Positions 42,883-53,756 of a stretch of DNA of 64,000 nucleotides are shown piece after piece. Source of the stretch: Diploptera punctata (lineage: Eukaryota > Arthropoda > Insecta > Blattodea > Blaberidae). Each line of letters opens with the position of its first letter. Position 1 is the stretch's first letter. The stretch spans positions 1,054,001 to 1,118,000 of the forward strand of contig JASPKZ010005710.1 in the NCBI GenBank assembly GCA_030220185.1, read 5' to 3'. The position numbers were made by a program, and so were the translations under genes. The notes under the pieces are model-generated. The model had not been told where the DNA came from. It ran no database searches and saw only the letters and a list, made by a program, of their open reading frames with translations.

Positions 42883-43264
42883 CAGACGAAAATAACAGAA
42901 GTGGTTTTATCGCTGAGAATTCTGGGTAATTTCTTGGCAATATTACGAAAAAACTATTTTCATGCATGACCAGTCAGCGACTCGCTAATTTGAACTTTGC
43001 ACGTTTTCACGAAAAACTCAGCTCACCAGAGACTAATGTATTCGCATGCGGCCCTTAGTATGAAATACAGTTGGGGAGCTTGGTCCCTGACACCTCAAAA
43101 GTAACTGTTTTTGAAGATAAGACAACTTTGGAAATGAGATGAGGAAGGGTCGAAAATGTAGCTATGATTGGCCGGTAGTGGCTTTTAAAACTGCACTCAA
43201 GTAAAATCTGCCATAGGTATTGCACTTAATTTACAAAATTACAATGGGAAGTAACACTGTGGGG

Positions 43265-43440
43265 TAGGTTATAATTTATAACCAGTCTGGGCAAGATGCT
43301 GATGATGATTATGATATAATCGAAACATGTTCAAGAACAAATCATCATTAGTATTGAGGTAAGATGAACAGACTAAAAATAATTTAATTAAAATAACCTC
43401 AAAATATCACTTCCTAAAATAAAATATTAATAATAACTTA
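43265..43440 (+). mobile_element. PLE 3' remnant type C with hammerhead
   Basis: CCAGTCTGGGCAAGATG, hammerhead core, CAAGAACAAATCATCATTAG, GAGGTAAGATGAACAGAC and the tail AACCTCAAAATATCACTTCC. A single arm starting just upstream of the ribozyme; no coding. Stem II (GATTAT/ATAATC) differs from other type C copies (AAAACA/TGTTTT) but pairs perfectly. Confidence 0.7.
43299..43331 (+). ncRNA. Hammerhead core, type C variant
   Basis: CTGATGA, GATTAT-GAT-ATAATC, GAA, ACATGT, T. All core bases are canonical. Stem I beside the core is only two pairs, so overall fold confidence is moderate. Confidence 0.5.
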
Positions 43441-43864
43441 GATTATATTATTCAGTTGATAATGGAGTTACAAAATATAGAAGAATAATAAATATTTCCC
43501 TTTATAATACCTAAGGAGTAATCAGCTTATTTTTTAAATGTTTTTTGAGTATGGAATTTTTTTTAATAAGGGCCATATAGAATATTCCCTCCATCCATAT
43601 TCTCATTAAGATTACAGAAAGACCAACTGGGAAATTGAGACATACAAATTTTATACAGATGCTTATATAGATAATTTAAAAGTTGCTATTGCAGATTTAC
43701 TTGGAAATTCTGGTTCTAAATCTTCTATGTCAAATAATTTCACCCATTTTCTAGTTTCTTGTTCAGTATTACTATTTTTAAGTATGTTGAGAGCTAAATT
43801 AATGACTATAATAGACACAGCTCTTTTTAAAAATCATTATAAACCACCGTTGAGGTTATTATAT

Positions 43865-44915
43865 AAAAGGTTAAAAAATAATAAAACATGTATCTGATAT
43901 CTCAGGTCATCTTGAACTAATTACTGTATCAGTTAAAATACTTTGTAGGGCCTTTTGGAAACATTTCATCATCAGCTGTTGTAAAGATATTAAACATCAG
44001 TTAAAGGTCTGTATAGAAGGCTCAGGTCGTTCGGTGTGTTATCAATTAGTAAGTTTCTATTCTCAATTAAAACACTTCCCAGGTCTTTCAGAAACATGTT
44101 CCATCATCAGCTATTGTAAAAGTACTAAATGTTGTCAATAATGTTCAGTAAAGAAGTTTCAGAATTTTTTTTCATTGTTTAAGAATAATTAATAAACTTA
44201 ATAACTGAGATCTAATCAATTTAAATATCTTGGATATTATCTCTCTATCTGGGATGAAAAGGATATCCCTGAAAAAATTACTAGTTTAGGAATTATTAAT
44301 CAAGTTTGAAATCATCCCTTGTACAAAAAAAACACCAGATTACGTTTATATAACACTTTGGCTAGACCATTGTTGACTTACGGTAGTGAAGCATGGATAC
44401 TAAAAAGACAACATGAAAGCAGAATAACGGCTTGTGAAATGAGATTCATGCGCAGAATAGCGGGTTACACCAGATGGGATCGGAAAAGGAACACCGATAT
44501 CTTAAAAGAATTGAAGACTACGCCAATTTTGGAATATATTAAACAGTACCAACTAAATTGGAAACACCATCTTGAAAGAATGAGTTCAAATCGGATCCCC
44601 AAAGCTGTTTATAATTATATACCAAGAGGACGAAGATCACTGGGCCGTCCTATGAAATGCTGGAGGGAAAATTTTCTATAGGATCATAACAGGCCTTGGC
44701 CTAATACTTGGAAAGAAGAAGAAGAATAAATGAGATCACACACGACCTGAATCCTCTATACATAACTTTAACCAACACCTTTAAAACAGCTGATGATAGA
44801 TCATGTTTTCAAAAGGCGAACAAAGTGTTTTAACTGATATAATTAATTGGGGATGATTGAGATCTCAGGAACATATATTGTTATTTTTTAATCTTTTTTA
44901 TAGAATCATGAATGA
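43865..44915. mobile_element. Inverted PLE-like pair with a LINE between
   Basis: Minus-strand copies at about 43890-44000 and 44040-44170 and a plus-strand copy at about 44765-44900 share AACAGCTGATGATRG, an AAAAGGC/GAAAG segment and GTGTTTTAACTGAT-like ends. The CTGATGA start of a hammerhead-like core is present but the GAA half is not clear. A LINE (44195-44730) separates the arms. I place it with the PLE palindromes tentatively; its ends lack the ATGAGGTRAG box. Confidence 0.4.
44195..44730 (+). pseudogene. LINE C-terminal end, best copy
   Basis: ORF 44319-44681 (120 codons): YKKNTRLRLYNTLARPLLTY, GSEAWILKRQHESRITACEM, RFMRRIAGYTRWDRKRN, KELKTTPILEYIKQYQLNWK, HHLERMSSNRIPKAVYNYIP and a RGRRSLGRPMKCWRENFL end. 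This is the C-terminal domain past reverse transcriptase in a non-LTR retrotransposon. A GAAGAAGAAG tail follows at about 44718. 5'-truncated, but the frame is open. Confidence 0.8.
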
Positions 44916-45044
44916 TTAAAGAGATAAGTTGATCTATATGTGATAAGTTTTAACGGAGTAACAAGATAGCTGGGTTTTACTTTCAATTCTCCTTATTTGA
45001 CCTTGGTCCTGAATGTCCTTTTTTCTCCTTTTTCCTTCTCCTAG

Positions 45045-45226
45045 GTTCCCCAATAACAGCAGTAAGCAAGAAGTCCAAAACGAACTCTCCCGCTTGTACT
45101 AACGCAGGACAGGCTGATGCAGCTGTGGCGGGCTCGACTTACACAGGAGGTCCTGGACCGCAGAGAGGAGGTAACTACAGTCAACCTAGCCAAGCTCCGA
45201 GCTTCCACCCATACCGACGTATGTAA
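45045..45226 (+). CDS. Hrb27C: Terminal exon of a DAZAP1/hnRNP 27C-like RNA-binding protein
   Basis: A strong polypyrimidine tract and acceptor (TTTTCCTTCTCCTAG) precede a phase-1 frame: SPITAVSKKSKTNS, AGQADAAVAGSTYTGGPG, PQRGGNYSQPSQAPSFHPYR-RM, TAA at 45224-45226. The SFHPYRR end matches the conserved FHPYRR C-terminus of DAZAP1, an hnRNP with two RRMs that binds mRNA and acts in splicing and translation; hnRNP 27C is the fly counterpart. The phase matches a donor in the exon at 28018. One extra Met precedes the stop, and the stop lies in ATGTAAGT, itself donor-like. RRM exons are not in the window. Symbol is by similarity only. Confidence 0.6.
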
Positions 45227-46340
45227 GTTGCAGCACACAGAACAACGTGAAGAGACAGAGACCAATAAGGAAGTGTACACATTAATCCTTAAGGAGTCGC
45301 AGTAAAACCTTGTTAATTTCCTCTTTATTTTCTTATTTCAAGAGTAACTATAAGAGAAAGCTGTTTTGAGAAAACAAATGTCAGATGTTACTGAATATTA
45401 TTTTTTTGCCATAGATTATTATTATTAGGAATGCATTTTATTTGTGCATTAGTGTTAAGTATGTGTGGAAGTTATTAACTAGGTTTTACATTAAATGCCC
45501 TCCCCTCATATTTAGGATTACAGAACCAATATTTGAAAGTAAGAAGTAGAAATAAAAGAAAACACCTTGAATTTAATTAGGTGTGAATTCCATACTTGTT
45601 TTATTTTAAATTTATCTATTTCACTAGAGTCTTGGAGATAATACCATAAATTTTGTTTTGGTAGCACATGAATGTTTGTATTTTTTCCTAGAATTTAAGA
45701 GAGCGACCAATGTTATCTGGTGTTAAAAATATCTTGGATTATGTTTGTATTGTTTGGAATAATTAGAATCTATTTTTTACATAGCAGACTGTTGTTTTTT
45801 ATGTGTATGATTTGTTTTGTTGATACCACTTACACAATGTCTGTTACATATCTTGAAATTGGAACTTGGAAAGAAAAAAAAATGAAGTCTTGTTCTGTGC
45901 TTGGAATAAAAAAAATGTTTTCTCACCATTGTTGGATGAAAAATAATATTATTCACCATTGTCTTGTGGTTGTCATCAAGTTGCTGCGTTATGAGTGAAA
46001 GACAGATTTTTTCCTGTGAGGTTTTTTGTGTATTCACCAAATAAATGGAAGTGGACATATCTAAGATATAAGATGGATGAACATTGGTGAAAAATGAAAA
46101 GAAAAAGTTTTGTCCATTTGTCATATATTTTGTACCAACTTATAACTTTAACTTGCACCACTGACCAGTATAAACGTCCGGGAAAATGCATTTAGGCAGT
46201 TTTGTGAAGCTTTCTATGTTTTGTAACTTAGCTGGTTTTTGTGAAGTAAAAAGAAGTCATGTTTACATTTTGCCTTTTCTTTCTATCTTTTCTGTAGTAA
46301 TTGTGAAGAAATAATGTATGAACAATATGGTGTCCATATT
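45227..46340 (+). other. Probable 3' UTR and downstream DNA
   Basis: No repeats of the window's families were recognised here, in contrast to both flanks. AATAAA occurs at about 45550, a possible polyadenylation signal. ORFs on both strands are AT-rich and without motifs. Confidence 0.4.
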
Positions 46341-46354
46341 TAAATTAATATTGG

Positions 46355-46575
46355 GAAGTAAACATTATGAGTTTATATCATTACTAGTGAGTGGAGAACA
46401 TATTTTTATCGACTCACCTCATATATTTTCAAATTTCTTTGATACCGACGGTTTCAGACAATATCTTGTCCCTCTTCATGACTTGAAGATATTGTCTGAA
46501 ACTGCCGGGATCAAAGAAATTTGAAAATATATGAGGTGAGTTGTTAAAAATATGTTCTCCACTCACCATTAATTA
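46355..46575 (-). mobile_element. PLE palindrome type F
   Basis: Tail GGGAAGTAAACATTATGAG on the left, boxes CGACTCACCTCATATATTTTC and ATATATGAGGTGAGTTG, arms meeting at about 46481. The left arm has the type F hammerhead with stem III ACCGTCGGT; the right arm has a variant ACTGCCGGGA. The core CTGATGA is lost at the truncation point. Possible TSD aattaatat on both sides. Confidence 0.7.
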
Positions 46576-47049
46576 ATATGGTGTCTGTTCGATTCATTTG
46601 AACTATTAGTGAATGATGTTTGATACTCTTGGTAAGACCCATTATCGCTAAACTGTATAATTTTCAAATTATTGATAATTGGAGTTTTATATTAATACAC
46701 ATTGGTCTTAACATAACTCAAGCTAATCTTATGATCAGGGCTTGGATTTCTATGTAATACATGTTTTTACATTATTTAGTTAAAATTTCGTTACATATTT
46801 ACAATTAGGTTTTTGGAGTGTTTATTGGAGTGCTTATTTTTGGGGTATTTATTGTCCAATCTAAGAAACACACTTTGACGTTTGACTTCCGAATGTATTA
46901 CTCCATGCAGCACGTATATCATTACATGTGACCTCCATCAGCCGATAAATTAATGCACAGCAATCATTTTAATTTTTAATGTTACAGGTTGTATTAACAC
47001 ACACATTTGTACGTTGAAAGCAAATTAAATTATAATTGCTAATATTAAA

Positions 47050-47390
47050 CGTCCCGCGCCGTAGCCGAGTAGTTAAGGCAAGAAGCATTGGTGCAGAGCT
47101 ACGGGACTTGCGCTGGTTCGAGTCCCCACGGGGGAAGAAATTTTCTTGTGGAATTTTGGCCAGTATGGGACCGGTGCCCACCCAGCATCGTGAGGCATTT
47201 GGGTAGCTACAATAAGTAGTGACTCCAGGTTGAGAAGACCAGCTATAACGGGGGGGGGACCTGACAAGCTGACCACATGTCCCCCCTACACTGGCTAGAT
47301 GGCTGTCTACCTCTGTGTTTAACACATGGGGATATCAGGCCAGCAGTCGGCTGGTAGACCAAGAGGCTTCTAGGCCTATCGTGCTGGTAA
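47050..47390 (+). mobile_element. tRNA-derived SINE, fullest copy
   Basis: The head GCCGTAGCCGAGTAGTTAAGG (A-box like) and GCTGGTTCGAGTCCCC (B-box like) is followed by a body with GGGTAGCTACAATAAGTAGT, CCAGGTTGAGAAGACC, a G9 run and ATCAGGCCAGCAGTCGG. It ends near GTGCTGGTAATTAAAAAAAA. The head resembles a tRNA with a long variable arm. Other copies: 41942 (minus), 57690, 61787. Confidence 0.75.
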
Positions 47391-47821
47391 TTAAAAAAAA
47401 ATTAAACAGATTAATTCAAATCAAACATTTAAATGACAATAATTGTACGTCTTACAGTAAAACTTACGCACGTTATAACGAACTGTATACATCACAAAAT
47501 CGCCCACCACTCTTAAAACAGGTTTATGCCTTTTCCTCCTCTTGATATTATCAGTTTCTTTTAGTATGTACAACACTACTCTCCAACATACCAATTAATC
47601 TAACTACATCATTCCTACAGTGCCAGGATTATGCTCCATAAACTTACAAAATACATTTAATGCAAGCTGTGTTCAGTACTCTAACAATTTCCCTTTAGGT
47701 TGCTTTTATAATTTTGATCACATATTTTATCATTGAGTTAAGTTACCATGAACTATATTACAGCCTCCACTGACATTCACTCAAGAATTGATCGGTTTCA
47801 AACAAATGTGAATATTTAGTT

Positions 47822-48065
47822 ACTCTCCGACCTTTGAAAAAAACATGTAGGCATATACTGTATTCTGATCAACTGTAGTTAATATAAATAGTTTCAAATA
47901 ATTAATTATATTAATCAAATATGTGATTAATTTTTTCGCTCCTGCTGAACTATGCTCTAGCCATGAACGAATTGCAATAACTGCAGCAGTCAAGTTCTTC
48001 GCGGATGTCCCGTCCATTTGTTTTCCTCAACTGTGTTTTTTAGGCTGGACAGGCTATAGTACGTA
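47822..48065 (+). repeat. Dispersed repeat, copy 2 (copy 1 at 13390-13640)
   Basis: Same motif order as copy 1: CTCCGACCTT, TATACTGTATTCTGATCA, TGCTGAACTATGC, ACTGCAGCAGTCAAG, GGCTGGACAGG. The antisense frame is open for 65 codons here but not in copy 1, so I do not call a gene. Confidence 0.6.
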
Positions 48066-48976
48066 TTTTTACATATTAAACAAAATATCACATATCTTTT
48101 CATAACGGAACATTTTTATTTTAAATATGTTTCATATTTTTTGGATTCAAAGTTTTTATTGTCAAATTGTCAAATGATTGTTTAAATTTATTTTACTGGT
48201 ATCTTATTTCAAAACTGGATTTTTTAATTTATGCAATTTTGAAAACAAGATGTGTTTTGTGCACATTCTTTTCTTTATTGTTGTGCCTTATCAATTAACC
48301 CCTTTTAATGACAATAGAATCATATACCTGACCACAGCATGTCTTGTCCCGGCAATTAGCAGAGCCACTGTAAGTCGGTTGCAGGGTTCGAAGATTTAGC
48401 TTAACACTTTCTATCCAGTAGTTCATGAACTCAACAATCATATATGGGGTTTGAGAGCATGTTCTGTGTGGTTTATATATATATGTTCATTTGACATCCA
48501 TTTAAAATACCACCAGATCATCTGTAAAATTACATTTATATGTGATTTACCAAATGAAGCACTACAAACAAATAATAAAGTAATTTTTGTATTGCTGCCA
48601 GAAAATGTTTTAACTATTTATATAAAAAAAATTTAGTCTATGTTTTGTGAATCTTTAGTCCATATTTAGCCATTTTTTATAACTATAAATCCTAGCCCAG
48701 CTTACGTTTGTCCTTTTTTTTTTTTAGTGCAAGTTATTGGATAGGTTGAATTTTGGTTGGTCGATTAGGTTTTTTCCCTTGTTCTCGGTCTAAAGGCCCA
48801 TTCACATAGAAACATTAAAGTTAATGATGTTGGACTTACGATATTAACTTAGGTTTCATATTGGCATTCTCAGTGACAAACAGAACTCTTATATACATTT
48901 TTCCATGCAATAAAGAAAATATAATAGTTTACAACCTATAAAGTTCTCAGAATATAGAAAGATACTCTAGTATTAA

Positions 48977-49285
48977 CCCATTCAGCCAAAAGACGAGGTA
49001 GACTCGCCGGCTGTTAAATGGCCTTCAACTCAGAAGACGAGGTACACTCGCTTAACTCTGATGTATATATTTTGCAATATTTTATATATCCCTTGGTAGG
49101 GTAATCTTATGTTAACATTTATGAATAGTAGTGGAATGTGTTTTTGCCTTCACCCTTATTGTGATCTCAAGTACCATTATCTTTTGTTTGTTTTGAATGT
49201 ATGAAAATAGACAATATAATTCACGGTAACTTAAAATCCGGTTTCTTGGGAAATGCATTGAGCATTTTAATCTGAAGCGAATGGG
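48977..49285. mobile_element. piggyBac-type MITE, copy 2
   Basis: TTAA at 48973-48976 and 49286-49289 flank ends CCCATTCAGCCAAAAGACGA and CTGAAGCGAATGGG. The left end contains a direct repeat of AGACGAGGTAGACTCGC / AGACGAGGTACACTCGC. Length 309 bp. The internal sequence matches copy 1 at 14165-14469 throughout, with substitutions and small indels. Confidence 0.85.
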
Positions 49286-50690
49286 TTAATATAATTAAAA
49301 CTTGCCTTCATATTTCAGTTCATTTGCTATTAGTTTCCAAATATTTTCTTCAATCAAATTATCTTTATTTAATTTATGTTTTCCCCCCCCCCACCATTAA
49401 GGCAATGTTCATTTAGAATAAAATAATCACCTCATCAAATTATTCCAGTTCTCTTTTTTTGTCTCACTGTGCAATTCTTGAATCCTGGACATGAAAGCTT
49501 GAAGTTTGCTAGCTTTGGCATTAGTGTCTGACAGTAATGTTCATGTTGATATTAAAGAAAATTATAGTGAATAGCTCCATTAAATAAGGTGATTGCAAGC
49601 TTTTGTATTTGTGTCTCATTTACATTAATGTTTCTATGTAAAATCCAACACAAATACCTGCCATTATTTTTGTCTCACATCGATATTATTTAATATTCTA
49701 AGAGTACTTACATTTTGTATCAAATTGTTTTAAATTTCACTGCATCTATCATCCTTAATTTTATTCAAATTTGCTGATCAATTTTCAGAAATATAACATT
49801 CAAATGCTTGGACTCCAACGATGCAAGTGATATCACATAACATCACTAATAAAATAGTTCAGTCCTCATTCTTTTATTATTATATCATTCATACATTGTT
49901 TCTTCATAATTACTTCTACTTTTTCTTTTCTTTGTTTGAAAGTGTGATTGGATGAATAAGGAAGAAGAAATGTATTCAAGATTGAACCATTAATATATAT
50001 TTTCTCACATAATAAATATGGTACAAACATACATTCACACATTTTGGCTAATAAGGAAGACAACTCCTTTTTTCATAAATGCATTTCTTTTGCAAATAAG
50101 ACGATTTGAAAATAATTTAAATATAAAATGTATCATGTATAAGTGATACATTGTGCTGGAATTAAACTCAGATTCGATTTAAGTGTTTTCTGACTTGATT
50201 AAATCTATTGATATGTTTGTTGGACAGTAAAGATCAGACATAAAAGACATACATACATAGACATTGGACAGCAATTCATTGTGTAATGATGTTTAGAATC
50301 TGCAGAAAATATATAGTTAAACATTGTAATTTATATTTCCAATAAATTATCGAAGATTATCAAAATAGCTCCTACATAAATTAATACATATACACATAAA
50401 ACTATTTAAATTTAATTTCCTACAATTGTGGTTTGACAAAATATTGCAAAACAAAGAAATTTTCAAATTTCTATAAATAAAAAAAGTTGAAAATTTAATA
50501 TTGTTAAATATTTTATATATATATATATATACATACATACATACACACACACATATATACACACACACACAGGGTGTCCCATTCAAACCTCCCACATTTT
50601 AATTAATCGTGACTAACAAAGTGTGCAAAATTATGAAATGAGGTCGGTATTAAACGAAACAGAAACTCAATGAATTTTCATTGCAACACA

Positions 50691-50864
50691 TTAAAACACC
50701 TCTATATGTGCAACATTTGTAGCACAAACAATATCAATTCTGTATTCGATTTCATGCCACGTTCTGTCCAACATGTCCATTCGTACTGTTGCAATTGTGT
50801 CAAGGATATAGGTTTGTAAATCATGAAAATATTGTACTGGAGTCGCAAACACACGGTCTTTTAC
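50691..50864 (-). pseudogene. Mariner transposase C-terminal segment
   Basis: 58 codons in frame to a TAA, aligned without gaps to the last part of the 55242-56288 transposase, with clear amino-acid divergence. It starts just after where the FLWGYVKD motif would be. Upstream codons, including all three catalytic aspartates, are missing. Confidence 0.75.
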
Positions 50865-50941
50865 AAACCCCCCCCCCCAGAGGAAGAAGTCAATTTTATG
50901 TTTTATGCTTTATGTCATTATTGTCCAACATGTGACAGATG

Positions 50942-51164
50942 TATTGATTTAGGCTTTCATGGCCGGAGTTATTATGATCTTGTAGAAGATTTCTGGGCTG
51001 TTGGCCGTGGTCTTGAGGCTTGTAGTTCCCCGACATTTCACCAGAGACTGCGCCCGGCATCCTCAAGACAATCCTTGAGGATGCCGGATGCAGTTTCTGG
51101 CAAAACATCGGGGAACTACAAGCCTCAAGACCATGACCAACAGCCCAGAAATCTTCTACAAGAT
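50942..51164 (-). mobile_element. PLE foldback, second HHR lineage, 13-bp TSD
   Basis: Direct repeat catgtgacagatg at 50929-50941 and 51165-51177. Arms meet at about 51065 in CATCCTCAAGACAATCC-TTGAGGATG. The left side alone has the extra tail TATTGATTTAGGCTTTCATGG. The arms carry a hammerhead of the kind I know from other animal Penelope-like elements (GAGGATGCCGG ... GAAATGTC). The architecture, two inverted 3' ends plus a one-sided tail, equals that of the ATGAGGT families, although the sequence is unrelated. Confidence 0.8.
51028..51070 (-). ncRNA. Hammerhead-like fold, one-pair stem III
   Basis: Minus strand: TTGAGGA core, stem II GCC...GGT, GAA, stem III A-TG-T, cleavage triplet GTC. 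Position 3 is T opposite G8, a possible wobble. The opposite arm has GCAAAACATC instead of GTGAAATGTC and so has lost GAA. Confidence 0.55.
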
Positions 51165-51339
51165 CATGTGACAGATGAATTAACTACAACAATCAAAACA
51201 AAAATTCTTCGAGTTTCTCTTTCTTTTAATACCAACCTCATTTCATAATTCCGCATACTTTGAGAGTTATGAATAATTAAAATGTGGGAGGTTTGAATGG
51301 GACACAGTGTGTATGTATATATATATATCCATCCATAGT

Positions 51340-51660
51340 AATTCTGCCTGAGGGCAGGTCTTTCACTGCAATCATAGCATTTTCATGCTATGCTTTGCAG
51401 CTTTACTAGGGAATTGTAGGTGTGGTAGCTTCCCGTTGCTTTCACACCGGTGAAGGATGATGGTGATAATGATAAGGGTGATGATGATGGCCATATGATT
51501 TCGGGGACCGTTTGGGCCACAAAGTTTTCCTGACATTTGTCTTACAGGTGAGGAAAAACCCCGATAAAAACCTCATCCAGAAAAACTGCCCTGGCCGGGG
51601 ATCGAACCCGAGCCCGTTGCGTGACAAGGCAGCACGCTACCTCAAGACCACAGCGGTGGA
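51340..51660 (-). mobile_element. tRNA-derived SINE, antisense
   Basis: Reverse complement begins in the Pol III head (GGGCTCGGGTTCGATCCCC-GGCCAGGG at about 51590-51620) and runs through CCTCACCTGTAAGACAAATG to GCAGTGAAAGACCTGCCC at 51350. A fragment with the same GCCCAAGAGCAGGTCTTTC end adjoins the LINE at 5394. TA repeats flank its right side (51660-51685). Confidence 0.65.
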
Positions 51661-51844
51661 CTATATATATATATATATATATATAATATTTATATCAAAA
51701 GCTTGTGTAATTAAAATTTCAGTATCAGTTTTCAATGTTGTAAACATCTAAATTTTATATTTGGCCTTAGAATTGATATTTGTAATTTATTTCAAAAAGT
51801 TTGAAAGTAGGGCATTAAAATAATGGGAAAATTTAGATTATATA

Positions 51845-51915
51845 TTTCTTCTTCTTCTTCCTTCCAAGTATTAGGCCAAGGCCTGTTACGATCGTATAGA
51901 AAATTTTCCCTCCAG
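51845..51915 (-). pseudogene. LINE 3' tip, antisense
   Basis: CTTCTTCTTCTTCC and TTAGGCCAAGGCCTGTTACG plus GAAAATTTTCCCTCCAGCG are the complement of the 3' end at 44660-44730. Only about 70 bases remain. Confidence 0.65.
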
Positions 51916-51919
51916 CGTA

Positions 51920-53130
51920 AATAGTTTGATCCTTCCGGAAAATTCTCATATAAGACTTGAAAGCATAATAATAGTCCCTTCGATTGGTTGCTGGCCAAAG
52001 GAAGGCAAGACCAGTGATGGGACTGCCATCTTATAGTCTCTGGTCAGGCTTTTCTGGAGAAGAAAAGAAAATAAAGGAAAGAAGAAATGGAAGAAAGGAA
52101 AGACTCTCTAGCCCTCGGATGCCCTAATAATTATCCAATGATTCATATGAGAAATACAGGAGTGCAAAGGAAACTACTAATGCCATAGAATCATTTTCAT
52201 TGTTTGACAAAGGAATATTAATTTTCAGTTTCCTGAATATTTATTTTAATCAAACTTGCCACAATCTATTTCAAGTTTCAAAATTGGTATATTTATAAAT
52301 TAGGGCCTCACCTACCAACATTTTGTCGTTTCTCGTTGACTAATGGTTGCCATGCATGCCTCTATTTTGAGGTTTGCACATTCAAAGCGGCCAAGGTCAT
52401 GCAGTTTTCAAAATGTAAACATTCTGATCATGGGTTCTTTCAGAAGGGAACTACCGCTTTGGGGCACCTAAAAGAACTTAAGTCCTGAAAAAGAAGCCTC
52501 TGATTTAATTTGTGCCCAGATTTGAATTACGATGAGATCTGAACTTTTAATGAGCACTGCTAAATAAAATAACATCTATCAACTTTTTAAATAATTTTAC
52601 ACCCTCTGTTGAGAACACATCACTGGATGTTGAAGTTGAAAAATTAAGTTGAATGTTTTACTGTCCAAAGTCTATGTTGTATAAAAATCTAGGCTAATAA
52701 GGGGGAGGGGGAGAATCAAGCACAATGTACACTTGAAGCTAGTGCTGTGAGAGGGAGGAAGAGGGGACTGTGGAAGGCAGTCTGACAAAACGCAACATGA
52801 TAAAATATCACTCTTGTTAAGAAGCCCAAGCTATGTAATACTACAAGCATTACATCTTTTGCCTTTTTTGTACTTTCCTTCATTTTCCTCGTCTATTTTT
52901 TTCCGCAGAGCATCTGAAAAAATAAAAAATACAAGTGATTCAACAACTTAAATTACTGTACTGACCTGAAAATAAGCCACACTTTTTATCTAAATTTTAA
53001 CTGCAAAACAGTTTGCGGCATATCTTCAGTAGCCAGGCTTTTACAGCATCAAATCTTACTTCCTGCTATTAATTGGGACATATATGGTATACTTTAATTT
53101 ATTCTCTTTTATGTCAATTTTTAAGTTTAG
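51920..53130. other. Stretch without recognised genes
   Basis: Contains A/G-rich runs (52055-52110, 52700-52770) but no open frame with a motif and no element ends I can pair. The downstream unit at about 53130-53215 has tRNA-like A- and B-box order (GTCTTGTGGTTAGAG..., GGGCTTGATTCCTG) but is degraded. Confidence 0.4.
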
Positions 53131-53756
53131 TCTTGTGGTTAGAGTTTCTGACTACAGTTATTGATGTCCTGGGCTTGATTCCTGCTCAGAGCACAGACAT
53201 TTTTCCTTAAAGAGAATTTTCCCATGATCTGGAATTTGGATTAAGTTTTTAGGTGTTAGTACTCTTCAAGTACTTTGTTATCATTATCATATCATCGCGG
53301 TAATATAACTCCGCCTTCTAGGTGTCTCAATTTCAGAAGTTGGTTACAATTTCACCAGTGTTGGGAGAGATTGCCAGAAGTGTTGAAAGATAATCTGGTG
53401 ACAGTAGAGAAAAAAAACGCCAAATTTTAAATATTTTTATATTATTATTTGTGTTCATTCCTAAAAAAATTGATAAATATCTGGAGAAGAGGACATTGAA
53501 GTGTTCCATATATTATTTTTAAAAATATAATGAGAAGTTAAATTGTACTAGAAGAGAACATTGATGTTCCACATATTCTTCTTTTAAAAAAATGGGAAGT
53601 GAAAGAGGTAAAATCAGTGAAGTAAAAATATGAACTGAAATTATAAAAATTAATAGGAAGTAACTGTATGAGGTATTTTATAAAACAAATAATTTAATCA
53701 TTTTTAAACACCTCACCTTATTTTAAAATACAATAGGAAGTAACATTAAGAGGTTT

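Larger units (their letters stand above)
50571..51306 (-). mobile_element. Decayed DD41D-type mariner with long TIRs
   Basis: Ends AGGGTGTCCCATTCAAACCT and AGGTTTGAATGGGACAC belong to inverted repeats of about 115 bp that continue with CCCACATTTTAATTA. The minus strand at 50691-50864 encodes VKDRVFATPVQYFHDLQ, RTWHEIEYRIDIVCATN and an end VAHIEVF. This parallels the C-terminus of the intact mariner at 55123 (VKDKVYTTPVKDLRDLR ... AHIEMW). The catalytic region is deleted, a C10 run marks the junction, and a PLE foldback (50942-51164) is nested inside. Confidence 0.75.

Noticed and set aside
45117..45305. 62-codon + strand ORF starting MQLWRARLTQ
   Set aside because: It overlaps the DAZAP1-like exon in another frame. 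The phase-1 frame has the acceptor, composition and HPYRR end, so this one is a shadow.
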